DNA from: Chthoniobacteraceae bacterium
GTDB lineage: Bacteria > Verrucomicrobiota > Verrucomicrobiia > Chthoniobacterales > Chthoniobacteraceae
Assembly (NCBI GenBank): GCA_947476045.1
Contig: CANJNZ010000021.1
Coordinates: forward strand, 1-61,504
Direction: 5' to 3'
DNA: 61,504 nt
Shown piece after piece: positions 14,357 to 22,754 of this stretch. The notes beneath the pieces were generated by a model that worked only from the letters and a program-made list of their open reading frames with translations, was not told the DNA's origin and did not search any database. How positions within the stretch are numbered: the first letter of the stretch is position 1; the number at the start of each line of letters is the position of its first letter. Made by a program: the position numbers and the translations under genes.

Positions 14357-17300
14357 ATGAAAGCATTTCTCGCCATTGCCATCGCAGTAGTTCCCGCATT
14401 CGCCGCCGATGCGCCGGATTTCACACGCGAAGTGCGCCCGATTTTGTCGAACTACTGCTACAAATGCCACGGGCCGGATGACAAGGCGCGCAAGGCGAAG
14501 TTGCGGTTCGATTTGAGGGAATCGGCGACGGGCAAGGCAAAGTCCGACAGCATCGCCATCGTGCCCGGAAAACCGGACGAGAGCGAACTGGTGACGCGCA
14601 TTTTCAGCAAGGACGAGGAGGAGGTGATGCCGCCGCCCTCGATGAAAAAAGTGCTGACGCCGGAGCAGAAGGATGTGCTGAAGCGATGGATTGCGGCGGG
14701 CGCGGAATACAAACAGCACTGGTCTTTCGTCGCGCCGAAGAAGGCGGAGCTGCCGCCGCACGCGGAGAAGCTTCGCAATCCGATTGATGCGTTCATCGCG
14801 CAGAAACTCGCGGCGAATCAGTTGAAGATGTCGCCCGAGGCCGATGCGGCCACGCTCTGCCGTCGTGTCCATTTGGATCTCATCGGTCTGCCGCCGACTC
14901 CTGCGGAGGTGGACGAGTTCATCCAATCCGCAATCCGCAATCCGCAATCCGCAATAGAAACCCTCGCCGACAGGCTGCTGGCCTCGCCGCAATACGGCGA
15001 GCGCTGGGCGCGCCGGTGGCTCGACCTGGCGCGTTACGCAGACACGAACGGCTACGAAAAGGACCGCGAGCGCAGCATCTGGCCGTGGCGCGACTGGGTC
15101 ATCAATGCGCTGAACGCGGACATGCCGTTTGATCAATTCACCATCGAACAAATCGCGGGCGACCTGCTGCCGGGGGCGACGCGTGAGCAGAAGGTGGCGA
15201 CCGGTTTTCACCGCAACACGATGCTGAACGAAGAAGGGGGAATTGACCCGCTGGAGTTTCGCTTCAACGCCATGACCGACCGCATGACGACGACGGGCGC
15301 GACGTGGCTCGGCCTCACGCTCGGCTGCGCGCAGTGCCACACGCACAAATACGATCCGATCCCGCATCGTGAGTATTTTCAGATGATGGCGTGCATGGAT
15401 AATGCGGATGAACTCGATCTGGATCTCCCCTCCCCCGAGGCGGTGGAAGCGGCGAGGCAAAATGCCGAAAACGCGGCTAAGAAGCTCGCGGAGCTGCCTG
15501 AGAAATATCCGCTCGATACGGAAAAGTGGACAGCGTTGCGTCCGCTCAGCGTGCAGACGGCGAGCGGCGCGCAGGCGAAATTGCTCAATGACAATTCGGC
15601 GCTCTTTCCGCCCAACGGTCCGGAGAAGGAAACGACCACCATAGTCATCGAAAGCGAGAGCGCGGAGATCAGCGAATTGAAACTCGAAGCCCTCGCCGAT
15701 GCGTCCTTTCCAAACAAAGCGCCGGGCCGTGCGAAGAGCGGAAACTTTGTGCTGACCGAGATCAGCGTGCTGGCGGCAGCGAAGTCGGCACCGGACAAAA
15801 CGCAGCCGGTAAAAATCGTGCGCGCAGAGTCGAGCGCGAATCAACCGGGCTTTCCGGTGGGCGATGCGATTGATGGAAAACCCGAAACCGGCTGGGGCGT
15901 GGATCTCAACGACAAGAAGATGAACGTGAACCGCGCGGCGACGTTCACTTTCGAAAAGCCGATCCAATTTCCCGGCGGCACGCGTCTCGTGGTGAAACTG
16001 GAGCAGCAGTGGGGGCAGGAGCACACGCTCGGTCGCATGCGTCTCAGCGTGGGTGCGCCGCCGGCAGATTCGCAACAAATCGCCGCGCGCAGAAAGCAGG
16101 CGCTGGAAAAAGATTTCGCCGCGTGGCTGGCGGATAAACGCAAGAGCGCGGTTCACTGGCAACCGCTCACGCCGGTGGAGGCAAAGTCGAACTCGCCGCT
16201 GCTCACCGTTCGGAAGGACGCGTCCATTCTCGCGAGCGGTGATTTTACCAAGAGCGACACGTATGAACTGAAATTCCGCGATTTGCCTGCAGGTGTGACA
16301 GCGGTGCGACTGGAGGCGCTGCCCGACGATTCGCTGCCCGCACACGGCCCCGGCATGGCGTATTACGAAGGGCCAAAGGGCGACTTTTTCCTCGGCGAAT
16401 TCCAACTCAGCGCGGACGGACAGCCGGTGAGATTTCCCATCGCCGTCGAGGATCATTCCAGCCTCGCGATCAGTAGCAACAGAGGCTCCGCGAAGTCCGC
16501 GATGGACGGCGATACGCAGACCGGATGGAGCACCGCAAACCGCCCCGGCGAGCGACACATGGCGATTTTCCGCCTCGCGGAACCAGCGCCCGCTGCAAAG
16601 GAATGGACGCTGAAAATGATCATGGGGCGGCACTATGCGTGCAGTCTTGGGTGCTTCCGCATTTCCGTCACCACAGGCAATGCCGAGGCTCCCGCCCTCG
16701 ACATGGCTCAGGAAACCGAGGCGCTGCTGAGCGTGCCGGATGATAAACTGACCGCCTCGCAGAGGGGAAAACTTCGGGAGGCATTTTTGCTCTCGCTGCC
16801 CGAGTTTGCGAACGATGCGAAGACGATCCGCTCTTTGCTCAAGCCCGCGCAAGCGAAGACGACGCTCGTTTTCCAAGAGCGTCCCGCATCGAATCCACGC
16901 CCCACTTTTCTGCGCAACCGCGGCGAATACCTCCAGCCGCTCGAACGCGTCGAACCCGGCGTGCTCAGTGTGCTGAACCCGCTGCCAAAGGACACGCCGC
17001 CGAACCGTCTCTCCTACGCAAAATGGCTCGTCGCGCGCGAAAATCCACTGACTGCCCGCGTCGTAGTGAACCGCGCATGGGCGGCTTTTTTCGGACGCGG
17101 CCTAGTGAAGACCACCGAGGATTTCGGACTGCAAGGCGACACGCCATCGCATCCCGAACTGCTCGACTGGCTCGCGGTGGAGTTCATGGACAGCGGCTGG
17201 TCGCAGAAAAAACTGCACCGCTTGATCGTGACGAGCGCGACCTACCGGCAGTCATCCCGCACAACGCCGGAAGCACTCGCGCGCGATCCGGAAAACCGCC

Positions 17301-17917
17301 TGCTCGCCCACTTCCCGCGCGTGCGGCTCGATGCCGAGATCATCCGCGACTCCACCCTGCGCGCGAGCGATCTGCTCGTGTTGAAAATCGGCGGCCCCAG
17401 CGTGCGCCCTCCGCAGCCCGCGAGCGTCACGGAGACGGCCTACGGCGGCGGCGGCTGGAACGCCAGCAACGGCGAGGATCGCTACCGCCGCAGCCTCTAC
17501 ACATTTTCCAAGCGCACCGCGCCGTTCGGCCTCTACAACACCTTCGACGCTCCCACCGGCGAATCCTGCATCGCACGCCGCGATGTCTCGAACACCTCAC
17601 TGCAAGCCCTCTCACTGCTGAACGACGTGATTTTCCTCGAAGCCTCGCGGGCGCTCGGAAAAATCCTCACCACACGCGAAGGCAGCGTGGATGAGCGCGT
17701 GAACGAAGCGTATCTGCGCGTCCTCGGACGCAAACCGGCGGACGAGGAGCGCACGGCCCTCGCAAAATTTTACGAAGTCCAGCAAGCGCGCTTCGCCGCA
17801 AAGGAACTCGATGCCGCAAAAGCAACCGGCGAAAAAGACGCAACCCCCGAACGCGCCGCCTGGACCGTCCTCGCCCGCGCCCTCTTCAACCTTGATGAAG
17901 CGGTGACGAAGGGGTAA
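14357..17917 (+). CDS. Planctomycete-type cytochrome c / DUF1549 / DUF1553 protein
   Basis: Predicted 1186-residue exported protein. A signal peptide ([17 protein letters not shown]) precedes a planctomycete cytochrome domain with heme motif CYKCH (34-38). DUF1549 follows with a second motif [12 protein letters not shown] (Cys324). A central region of beta-sandwich or discoidin-like repeats ([24 protein letters not shown]) separates it from a C-terminal DUF1553 beginning [20 protein letters not shown]. The function of these families is unproven; they are abundant in Planctomycetes and Verrucomicrobia and thought to act on polysaccharides or in periplasmic redox. A GGAAG ribosome-binding-like sequence lies just upstream. 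A 7-base repeat tract sits inside DUF1549. It stands alone, apart from the cytochrome locus at 30-46 kb. Confidence 0.9.
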   Translation: MKAFLAIAIAVVPAFAADAPDFTREVRPILSNYCYKCHGPDDKARKAKLRFDLRESATGKAKSDSIAIVPGKPDESELVTRIFSKDEEEVMPPPSMKKVLTPEQKDVLKRWIAAGAEYKQHWSFVAPKKAELPPHAEKLRNPIDAFIAQKLAANQLKMSPEADAATLCRRVHLDLIGLPPTPAEVDEFIQSAIRNPQSAIETLADRLLASPQYGERWARRWLDLARYADTNGYEKDRERSIWPWRDWVINALNADMPFDQFTIEQIAGDLLPGATREQKVATGFHRNTMLNEEGGIDPLEFRFNAMTDRMTTTGATWLGLTLGCAQCHTHKYDPIPHREYFQMMACMDNADELDLDLPSPEAVEAARQNAENAAKKLAELPEKYPLDTEKWTALRPLSVQTASGAQAKLLNDNSALFPPNGPEKETTTIVIESESAEISELKLEALADASFPNKAPGRAKSGNFVLTEISVLAAAKSAPDKTQPVKIVRAESSANQPGFPVGDAIDGKPETGWGVDLNDKKMNVNRAATFTFEKPIQFPGGTRLVVKLEQQWGQEHTLGRMRLSVGAPPADSQQIAARRKQALEKDFAAWLADKRKSAVHWQPLTPVEAKSNSPLLTVRKDASILASGDFTKSDTYELKFRDLPAGVTAVRLEALPDDSLPAHGPGMAYYEGPKGDFFLGEFQLSADGQPVRFPIAVEDHSSLAISSNRGSAKSAMDGDTQTGWSTANRPGERHMAIFRLAEPAPAAKEWTLKMIMGRHYACSLGCFRISVTTGNAEAPALDMAQETEALLSVPDDKLTASQRGKLREAFLLSLPEFANDAKTIRSLLKPAQAKTTLVFQERPASNPRPTFLRNRGEYLQPLERVEPGVLSVLNPLPKDTPPNRLSYAKWLVARENPLTARVVVNRAWAAFFGRGLVKTTEDFGLQGDTPSHPELLDWLAVEFMDSGWSQKKLHRLIVTSATYRQSSRTTPEALARDPENRLLAHFPRVRLDAEIIRDSTLRASDLLVLKIGGPSVRPPQPASVTETAYGGGGWNASNGEDRYRRSLYTFSKRTAPFGLYNTFDAPTGESCIARRDVSNTSLQALSLLNDVIFLEASRALGKILTTREGSVDERVNEAYLRVLGRKPADEERTALAKFYEVQQARFAAKELDAAKATGEKDATPERAAWTVLARALFNLDEAVTKG
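14924..14955 (+). repeat. Heptanucleotide tract (CAATCCG)4 in coding sequence
   Basis: Four perfect CAATCCG units plus CAAT run through the DUF1549 gene and encode [10 protein letters not shown]. Because the unit is not a multiple of three, gain or loss of one copy would shift the reading frame. Confidence 0.85.
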
Positions 17918-18017
17918 GGCTAATTTTTAATACCCTGCGAGGACCGGGCTCACGCAACGTCACATCTGTCCGCTTATATAGCCTGCGATAGAACTGCAGA
18001 AGAGCAGTCCCGTGTTT

Positions 18018-18431
18018 CTAGCCGAAGCTAAGGTTCTTCACACGCGCTTTGCGGCAGGAATTGAGGACGTCGATAACCCGCTCGTGTGTTGCCTCCATCG
18101 AGGGGCGGATGATGACGGGATCCTCAGGATCCGACTCCATGGAGCGGGTCAGGTCTGCCGTAAGTTGTGAAAGTTCGTGGTCGCTTTTGCCGCCACCTTT
18201 GGGGTCGTTGTTCACAGACACGTTCCCCGCTGAATCAATGTCGATGACGATAGGCACCTTGGGTGCATTGGATGACTCGGCTCCCGAGGGCAGTGCTACC
18301 TTCAAAAATCCTTCGGTGATGTTTTGCCCCGCGCATGCCATGAAAAACAGCAATAGCACGAATACAACATCCACCATGGGTGCAATCTGGAATCCGAAAT
18401 CTCCGTCTGCTTCTCCTACGCTGCCGCCCAT
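18018..18431 (-). CDS. exbD: ExbD/TolR-family protein
   Basis: Predicted 137-residue inner-membrane protein with a single membrane helix in FQIAPMVDVVFVLLLFFMA, containing the conserved Asp, and a periplasmic domain ending in ATHERVIDVLNSCRKARVK. It is the last gene of a TPR-ExbB-ExbD-ExbD operon, 39 bases after the other exbD. It resembles the orphan ExbD at 657 closely, especially in the membrane motif and in VIRPxxExxHER. Two ExbD partners per ExbB may form a heteromeric channel rotor, as proposed for some Tol/Ton systems; that is inference. Confidence 0.9.
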   Translation of the reverse strand: MGGSVGEADGDFGFQIAPMVDVVFVLLLFFMACAGQNITEGFLKVALPSGAESSNAPKVPIVIDIDSAGNVSVNNDPKGGGKSDHELSQLTADLTRSMESDPEDPVIIRPSMEATHERVIDVLNSCRKARVKNLSFG

Positions 18432-18470
18432 ATTAGTGAGTTCCTTTCTGGTTCATGGTTGGAATTTTGG

Positions 18471-18968
18471 TTATGGTTTTTGCATCTCCTTGTCCACCGC
18501 GCTGAAAATCACATGCGGGACTTTGGCCTGGCCGATGGCGACCATGATGGTGCGGACATACTGATACTTCGCACGTTTATCGGCCCGGATGATAACTTTA
18601 AAGCGATCAGGAGCTAAACCAGCTGCTTCGGAATTGGCCCGCTTTTTGGCAATGTATTCAGTGAGCCCGGCGATGTCAGTCGGGCCTCCCGAGTCCACCT
18701 CGATTCTTCCAGTGTTATCGAGGTTCCAGATCACGTTTACATAGACTTCGGTCTTGCCGCCTACCTCCTTGTCGGGCTGGGCGTCTTTTGCGACGGGTAG
18801 GACGACATCCTTATTGACCTGCAAGACCTGATCGGTCGCGATCGTCATGAAAAAGACGAGGAGCACGAGGAGAATATCGATCATCGGAGCGATCTGAAAC
18901 TCCGGATCTTCCTCGGGCAGGACGCGCGTGGCGGCCTTTGCCTTCTGTGCTTTGGTTTGGTGAGCCAT
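18471..18968 (-). CDS. exbD: ExbD/TolR-family protein
   Basis: Predicted 165-residue inner-membrane protein. A charged cytoplasmic N-terminus (MAHQTKAQKAKAATR) leads into the helix FQIAPMIDILLVLLVFFM with the conserved Asp. The periplasmic domain is longer than that of its neighbour and ends VRTIMVAIGQAKVPHVIFSAV. It starts 11 bases after exbB, so the two are surely co-transcribed. Together they would couple proton flow to an outer-membrane or surface process. No TonB or TolA candidate is encoded in the window. Confidence 0.9.
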   Translation of the reverse strand: MAHQTKAQKAKAATRVLPEEDPEFQIAPMIDILLVLLVFFMTIATDQVLQVNKDVVLPVAKDAQPDKEVGGKTEVYVNVIWNLDNTGRIEVDSGGPTDIAGLTEYIAKKRANSEAAGLAPDRFKVIIRADKRAKYQYVRTIMVAIGQAKVPHVIFSAVDKEMQKP

Positions 18969-18979
18969 GAAAGGGCGCG

Positions 18980-19900
18980 TTACCAGCTAAGAACCGAGCC
19001 GCAGTGCGGGCATGGTGTTTGGCCGACGGAAATGGAACCTGAGCAGACCGGGCAGGCTGCTGCTGCGGGTGCGGCGGCGGCGCGTGCAGCGCCTGGCATC
19101 ATCGGGCGGGCGGCGGCGGCGGGTGCGGCAGGGCCTCCGACGCCGAAGCTTTCACCGATTTGCATCCCGGCGAGTTCTTCGTAGGGGATGTCGATGACAA
19201 GCGTATTCACGATGTCGTCGGCGTGGACGATGGAAGCCTGCGAAACGTTGCGGAAGATGTAGTAGGAAACGAAAGCCGGGATGGCGATGAAGAGACCTGC
19301 CGCGGTGGCGAGAAGCACCTCGGAGATTTTCGTGGAGAGGCCGCGAGGGTCGCTCATGCCGGAGCTACCGAGGACGGCGAAGGCTCCCATCATTCCGATA
19401 ACAGTGCCGAGCAGACCAATCATTGGCGAGACAACGCCGATAACGGAGAGATAGCTGTTGCGCGTGCGGAGCAGCGTGGCTTCGCGCATTCCGTGCTCGG
19501 CGAGCGAGCTTTCGACCGCTTCCTTGCCGCGGCCAATGCGGTTGAGGCCGCTCTTGAGAACGTTGGCGAAGTAGTTCCGGTTCGCGTTGCAGGTTTCCCA
19601 TGCTTCCTGATAATTACCCGAGCCGATGAGCTGGCGGAGGCTGTCCACGAGTGGCGGCGGTGCGAGCTTCTCTTTCTTGAGGCTGAGCGCGAGCTGGATG
19701 ATCAGCGTTACCATGATGGTCGAAGTGGCCAGAATACAAAGCCAGATGAAAATGATGAGCGGTCCGCCATGGATGATAGCGCTGAACACGCTTTCCTGCT
19801 TGGCTGCGTGCTCTTGGGCAAACGCGCCGGACGTGGCGAGCAGAGTGAGAATAACCGGCAAAAATGCTGGCAGGTAACGACGGAGGTGGTTCTTGATCAT
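18980..19900 (-). CDS. exbB: ExbB/TolQ/MotA-family protein with C-terminal zinc ribbon
   Basis: Predicted 306-residue membrane protein. It has a cleavable signal-like N-terminus (LPAFLPVILTLLATSGAFAQ), a first helix IIFIWLCILATSTIMVTLI, and the MotA/TolQ/ExbB core with helices around SVIGVVSPMIGLLGTVIGMM and LLATAAGLFIAIPAFVSYY. An Ala/Pro-rich linker follows and then CPVC...CPHC with Cys at 283, 286, 297 and 300, a zinc-ribbon pattern. That tail is not part of ordinary ExbB and would be cytoplasmic, so it may recruit or regulate. The operon also contains the upstream TPR protein and two ExbD proteins. Confidence 0.9.
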   Translation of the reverse strand: MIKNHLRRYLPAFLPVILTLLATSGAFAQEHAAKQESVFSAIIHGGPLIIFIWLCILATSTIMVTLIIQLALSLKKEKLAPPPLVDSLRQLIGSGNYQEAWETCNANRNYFANVLKSGLNRIGRGKEAVESSLAEHGMREATLLRTRNSYLSVIGVVSPMIGLLGTVIGMMGAFAVLGSSGMSDPRGLSTKISEVLLATAAGLFIAIPAFVSYYIFRNVSQASIVHADDIVNTLVIDIPYEELAGMQIGESFGVGGPAAPAAAARPMMPGAARAAAAPAAAACPVCSGSISVGQTPCPHCGSVLSW

Positions 19901-19938
19901 TGTTGTTGTGTGAGTGTTTTGGTCAAAAATTCAGGTGT

Positions 19939-20751
19939 TCAGGGAGTCGTAACGCCTTTCTGGCGGAGTTCGTCAATACGCTTTTGCGCCTGAGCGACAA
20001 CTGTTCGGTCATGATAGAAGACGGCAACAGTGCGGGCATAGTTCTCCATCGCCTCGGCAAGATTGCCTTCGCTCTCGGCACATTGTCCGAGGACAAAATA
20101 GCCCTGCCCGAAATTCTGGCTCTCCGCGCGAGTGACAGTTTTACGGCTCAGCGCGCCAGCGACAACGCTCTGTGCGAGACCCTTCGCCTCGGCAAATCTT
20201 TTCTTGGCTGCAGCAAGACGCGCCTTCGCAGCATTCGCTCCACTCGGGCCGATTCCGCGGTAAGCAATTTCATAAGCGGAAATCGCCGCCTCGGCTTCCG
20301 ACACTTTATCGAGATTGAGATAAAGACCGCCGAGCATGGCGGTCGAATCTTGCGCCCATGCTGTGGGCAGTCCCTTGAATTTTTCCGCGATTCCTTTGAA
20401 TAACGTGGACGCCTTTGCGAAGTCACCCGACTCGACGAGCTGCTGCGCCTGCGCAAACTCGGGCGGCGCCGCTTTGCGCACCTCCTGGATTCCCGCCACT
20501 TCATAACCAGCCTCGCCGGCTCCCTCTTTTACCATCACGCGCGATCCCTGCATCCCGGTGATGAGCACGCCCTGCATGACGCGCGGCGGCACATTGGGAG
20601 CAGTAGACTTCATGACCACGTAGTCGGAGCCTGTCGGGGCAGCGGCGGCGCTGGGGGCCTGGGCAAAAGCAAGCGGGCTCAATGTGAGCGTTAGCACACA
20701 GAGTGTGGCAGAAAGAAGTTGCCGGGTAGGGCGCGTGGCACGTAGTTTCAT
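19939..20751 (-). CDS. Exported tetratricopeptide-repeat protein
   Basis: Predicted 270-residue periplasmic protein. A signal peptide (LLSATLCVLTLTLSPLAFAQ) is followed by a beta-rich stretch and TPR helices, for example FAQAQQLVESGDFAKASTLF, AEAAISAYEIAYRGI and YFVLGQCAESEGNLAEAMEN. The start at 20751 is chosen for the signal peptide; longer frames run into the divergent gene. It precedes exbB by 38 bases on the same strand and probably forms the first gene of that operon, acting as a periplasmic scaffold like YbgF/CpoB in Tol systems. That role is inferred from position and fold only. Confidence 0.8.
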   Translation of the reverse strand: MKLRATRPTRQLLSATLCVLTLTLSPLAFAQAPSAAAAPTGSDYVVMKSTAPNVPPRVMQGVLITGMQGSRVMVKEGAGEAGYEVAGIQEVRKAAPPEFAQAQQLVESGDFAKASTLFKGIAEKFKGLPTAWAQDSTAMLGGLYLNLDKVSEAEAAISAYEIAYRGIGPSGANAAKARLAAAKKRFAEAKGLAQSVVAGALSRKTVTRAESQNFGQGYFVLGQCAESEGNLAEAMENYARTVAVFYHDRTVVAQAQKRIDELRQKGVTTP

Positions 20752-20829
20752 GGGCTTTATCGAGCGGGTCAAACCTATGCGACCTGCACAAAAGAACGCA
20801 ACTAAGAATCCAAAACTCACGAAAAAATC

Positions 20830-22410
20830 ATGGTAAACACCCTTCGTCGCTGGAGCAAACCCATCATGCTCGTCATCACAGTCCTCGTCATTGTGAGCTT
20901 CACTGTATGGGGACCAAATATGCGTGAGCAAGGTCACGGCAATTCCACAGCAGCAATCCTCTACGAGAAGCCCGTCAGCATCGAAACATGGCAGCGGCAG
21001 GCTCGCAGATTGCAAATCTTTGCTGAATTGGGCAGCGATTTATTTTCCGTGCTCGATCCGATGTCTCGCACCGGAGAACCCACGCCCGTAGGCGTTGGAA
21101 ATCTGTTTGTTTTCGAGCATGAAGCGAACGCTCTGGGTATCACAGTGACTGCGGAGGAAATCGAACATCAACTGCTGAAAAATACCGTCGCATTTCAGGA
21201 TCAGGACGGGAACTTCAATCCTCAGATGTTCGACTTTTTTGTGCAGCGCTCGCTGAATCCCCGTGGTTACAGCAAGGAGCAGATCGAGCCGTTCATCGCA
21301 GACGAAGTGCGGCTGAGGAAAATGCGCGACATCATCGGCTCAACGGTCGCTGCGACGCCGGAGCAGGTGAATGACTACATCCAGCAACAGCACACGAGCA
21401 CCGAGGCGTCCTATCTTGCATTCAAGCACGCTGATTTCCGCAAGGAGCAAAAGGCGACCGATGAGGAATTGAAAAAGAGCTACGAGGAAAAGAAGGAGTT
21501 TTTGAAAACCCCCGAACTGCGCAAAGTGCGCTTCGCTGCATTCCTCCTGCCTACCCCGCCGGACGGCAAGCCACTTGAGGCCAAAGTGCGCACCGAGCAA
21601 CTCCAGCCACTCGTGGACAAGGCTTATGAACTGCGTCAGGCACTCGCAGAGCCAAATGTGAAATTTGATGAAGTCGCCACCAAACTCGGCGCGACGCTCG
21701 GCGAAACAAAGGAGTTCTTCAGCGCGGAAAATCCGCCGGCGGAAATCGAAGGTTCGCCCGAGGTTGCGGCAGCCACTTTTAAACTGACCAAGGAAGCCCC
21801 CTACAGCAACCACCTCCCGCTCCAAAAAGGCGCCTATGTGCTCGTGCTGGCGGACACCAAGGCTCCGGAACCGAAAACTTTTGAGGCATCAAAAGCTCAA
21901 CTCGAAAACGACTTGCTCGACGTGAAAGCCGACGAAGCCACCCGCAAAAAAGCCACCGAAATTCAGACCAAAATCGCGGAGGCACAGAATGCGGGCAAAT
22001 CATTCTACGAAGCAGCCGAGGCGCTCGGGCTCAAGGCACAGCCGCTCCCGCTCTTCAGCACTAAAGTGCGTCCGTTTGGTAAAAAAGAATACGCCGACGA
22101 AATCATGCAAGCAGCCAATAAGCTCGCTCCCGGTAAAGTCAGCGAAATGGTCAACGCCGGCAAAGACGCGCTCATCGTGAATGTGGACCGCCGCTTCGCA
22201 ATGGATGCCGAAACGCTCGGCACCGACAAAACAAAAGTCGCCGCGGAAATCGAGGAAGACACCGACGACAGCGCAAAACTTCCGCCGCAATTCCGTGCCC
22301 AATTCCGCAATCAAGCCCGCCGCATGGGACTCAAGTCACGCACCTTCCGCATCTGGCTTTTTGATCGCAGCATCGCAGCCGGTGTAGGAGCACTGGAAAA
22401 CCGGCGCTGA
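20830..22410 (+). CDS. PpiD/SurA-like membrane-anchored chaperone
   Basis: Predicted 526-residue protein anchored by one N-terminal helix (RWSKPIMLVITVLVIVSFTV), then the SurA-type N-domain with VFEHEANALGITVTAEEIEH and long charged helices, and a C-terminal part rich in Lys and Glu. PpiD/SurA proteins assist folding of outer-membrane proteins at the periplasmic face. A clear parvulin active site is not evident by eye, so it may be a chaperone without isomerase activity. Its stop overlaps the next gene's start (TGATG), which indicates coupled translation. It is divergent from the TPR-exbB operon across about 80 bases. Confidence 0.8.
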   Translation: MVNTLRRWSKPIMLVITVLVIVSFTVWGPNMREQGHGNSTAAILYEKPVSIETWQRQARRLQIFAELGSDLFSVLDPMSRTGEPTPVGVGNLFVFEHEANALGITVTAEEIEHQLLKNTVAFQDQDGNFNPQMFDFFVQRSLNPRGYSKEQIEPFIADEVRLRKMRDIIGSTVAATPEQVNDYIQQQHTSTEASYLAFKHADFRKEQKATDEELKKSYEEKKEFLKTPELRKVRFAAFLLPTPPDGKPLEAKVRTEQLQPLVDKAYELRQALAEPNVKFDEVATKLGATLGETKEFFSAENPPAEIEGSPEVAAATFKLTKEAPYSNHLPLQKGAYVLVLADTKAPEPKTFEASKAQLENDLLDVKADEATRKKATEIQTKIAEAQNAGKSFYEAAEALGLKAQPLPLFSTKVRPFGKKEYADEIMQAANKLAPGKVSEMVNAGKDALIVNVDRRFAMDAETLGTDKTKVAAEIEEDTDDSAKLPPQFRAQFRNQARRMGLKSRTFRIWLFDRSIAAGVGALENRR

Positions 22411-22742
22411 TGTCACCCGAGGTCGAGTCGCTCTTTGACGACGCCAACGGCGACCTCGCACTGGGCGATCTCGAACCCGCAGTGGAAAAATACCGTCGCT
22501 GCACGGAACTCGCGCCCGACTTCGCCGACGGCTGGCACGCACTCGCCATGGCGCTCGTGAAAGTTGGCCGCCCCATCGAGGCCATCACCGCCGCGCTGCG
22601 CAACACCGAACTGCGCCCCAACGATCAACTCGCGTGGAGCAGCCTCAGCATCTGCTACGTGAAAAACCACCAAATCAAAGAAGCCGAAGCCGCAGGAGCC
22701 AAGGCGCGCATTTTGAGTTGGGGCGGTAAAATTCAGAAATAA
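22410..22742 (+). CDS. Small tetratricopeptide-repeat protein
   Basis: Predicted 110-residue cytosolic TPR protein with about two and a half repeats, for example NGDLALGDLEPAVEKYRRC, FADGWHALAMALVKVGRP and DQLAWSSLSICYVKNHQIKE. There is no signal peptide. It is translationally coupled to the PpiD-like gene through a one-base overlap. The specific partner is not known. The following ABC permease gene is convergent, 12 bases away. Confidence 0.85.
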   Translation: MSPEVESLFDDANGDLALGDLEPAVEKYRRCTELAPDFADGWHALAMALVKVGRPIEAITAALRNTELRPNDQLAWSSLSICYVKNHQIKEAEAAGAKARILSWGGKIQK

Positions 22743-22754
22743 GCGCGACGAAAA

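Noticed and set aside
14315-16876. 853-codon open frame on the reverse strand
   Set aside because: It lies wholly antisense to the well-supported DUF1549 gene, is Arg/His-rich and low in family resemblance; long antisense frames are expected in GC-rich genes.
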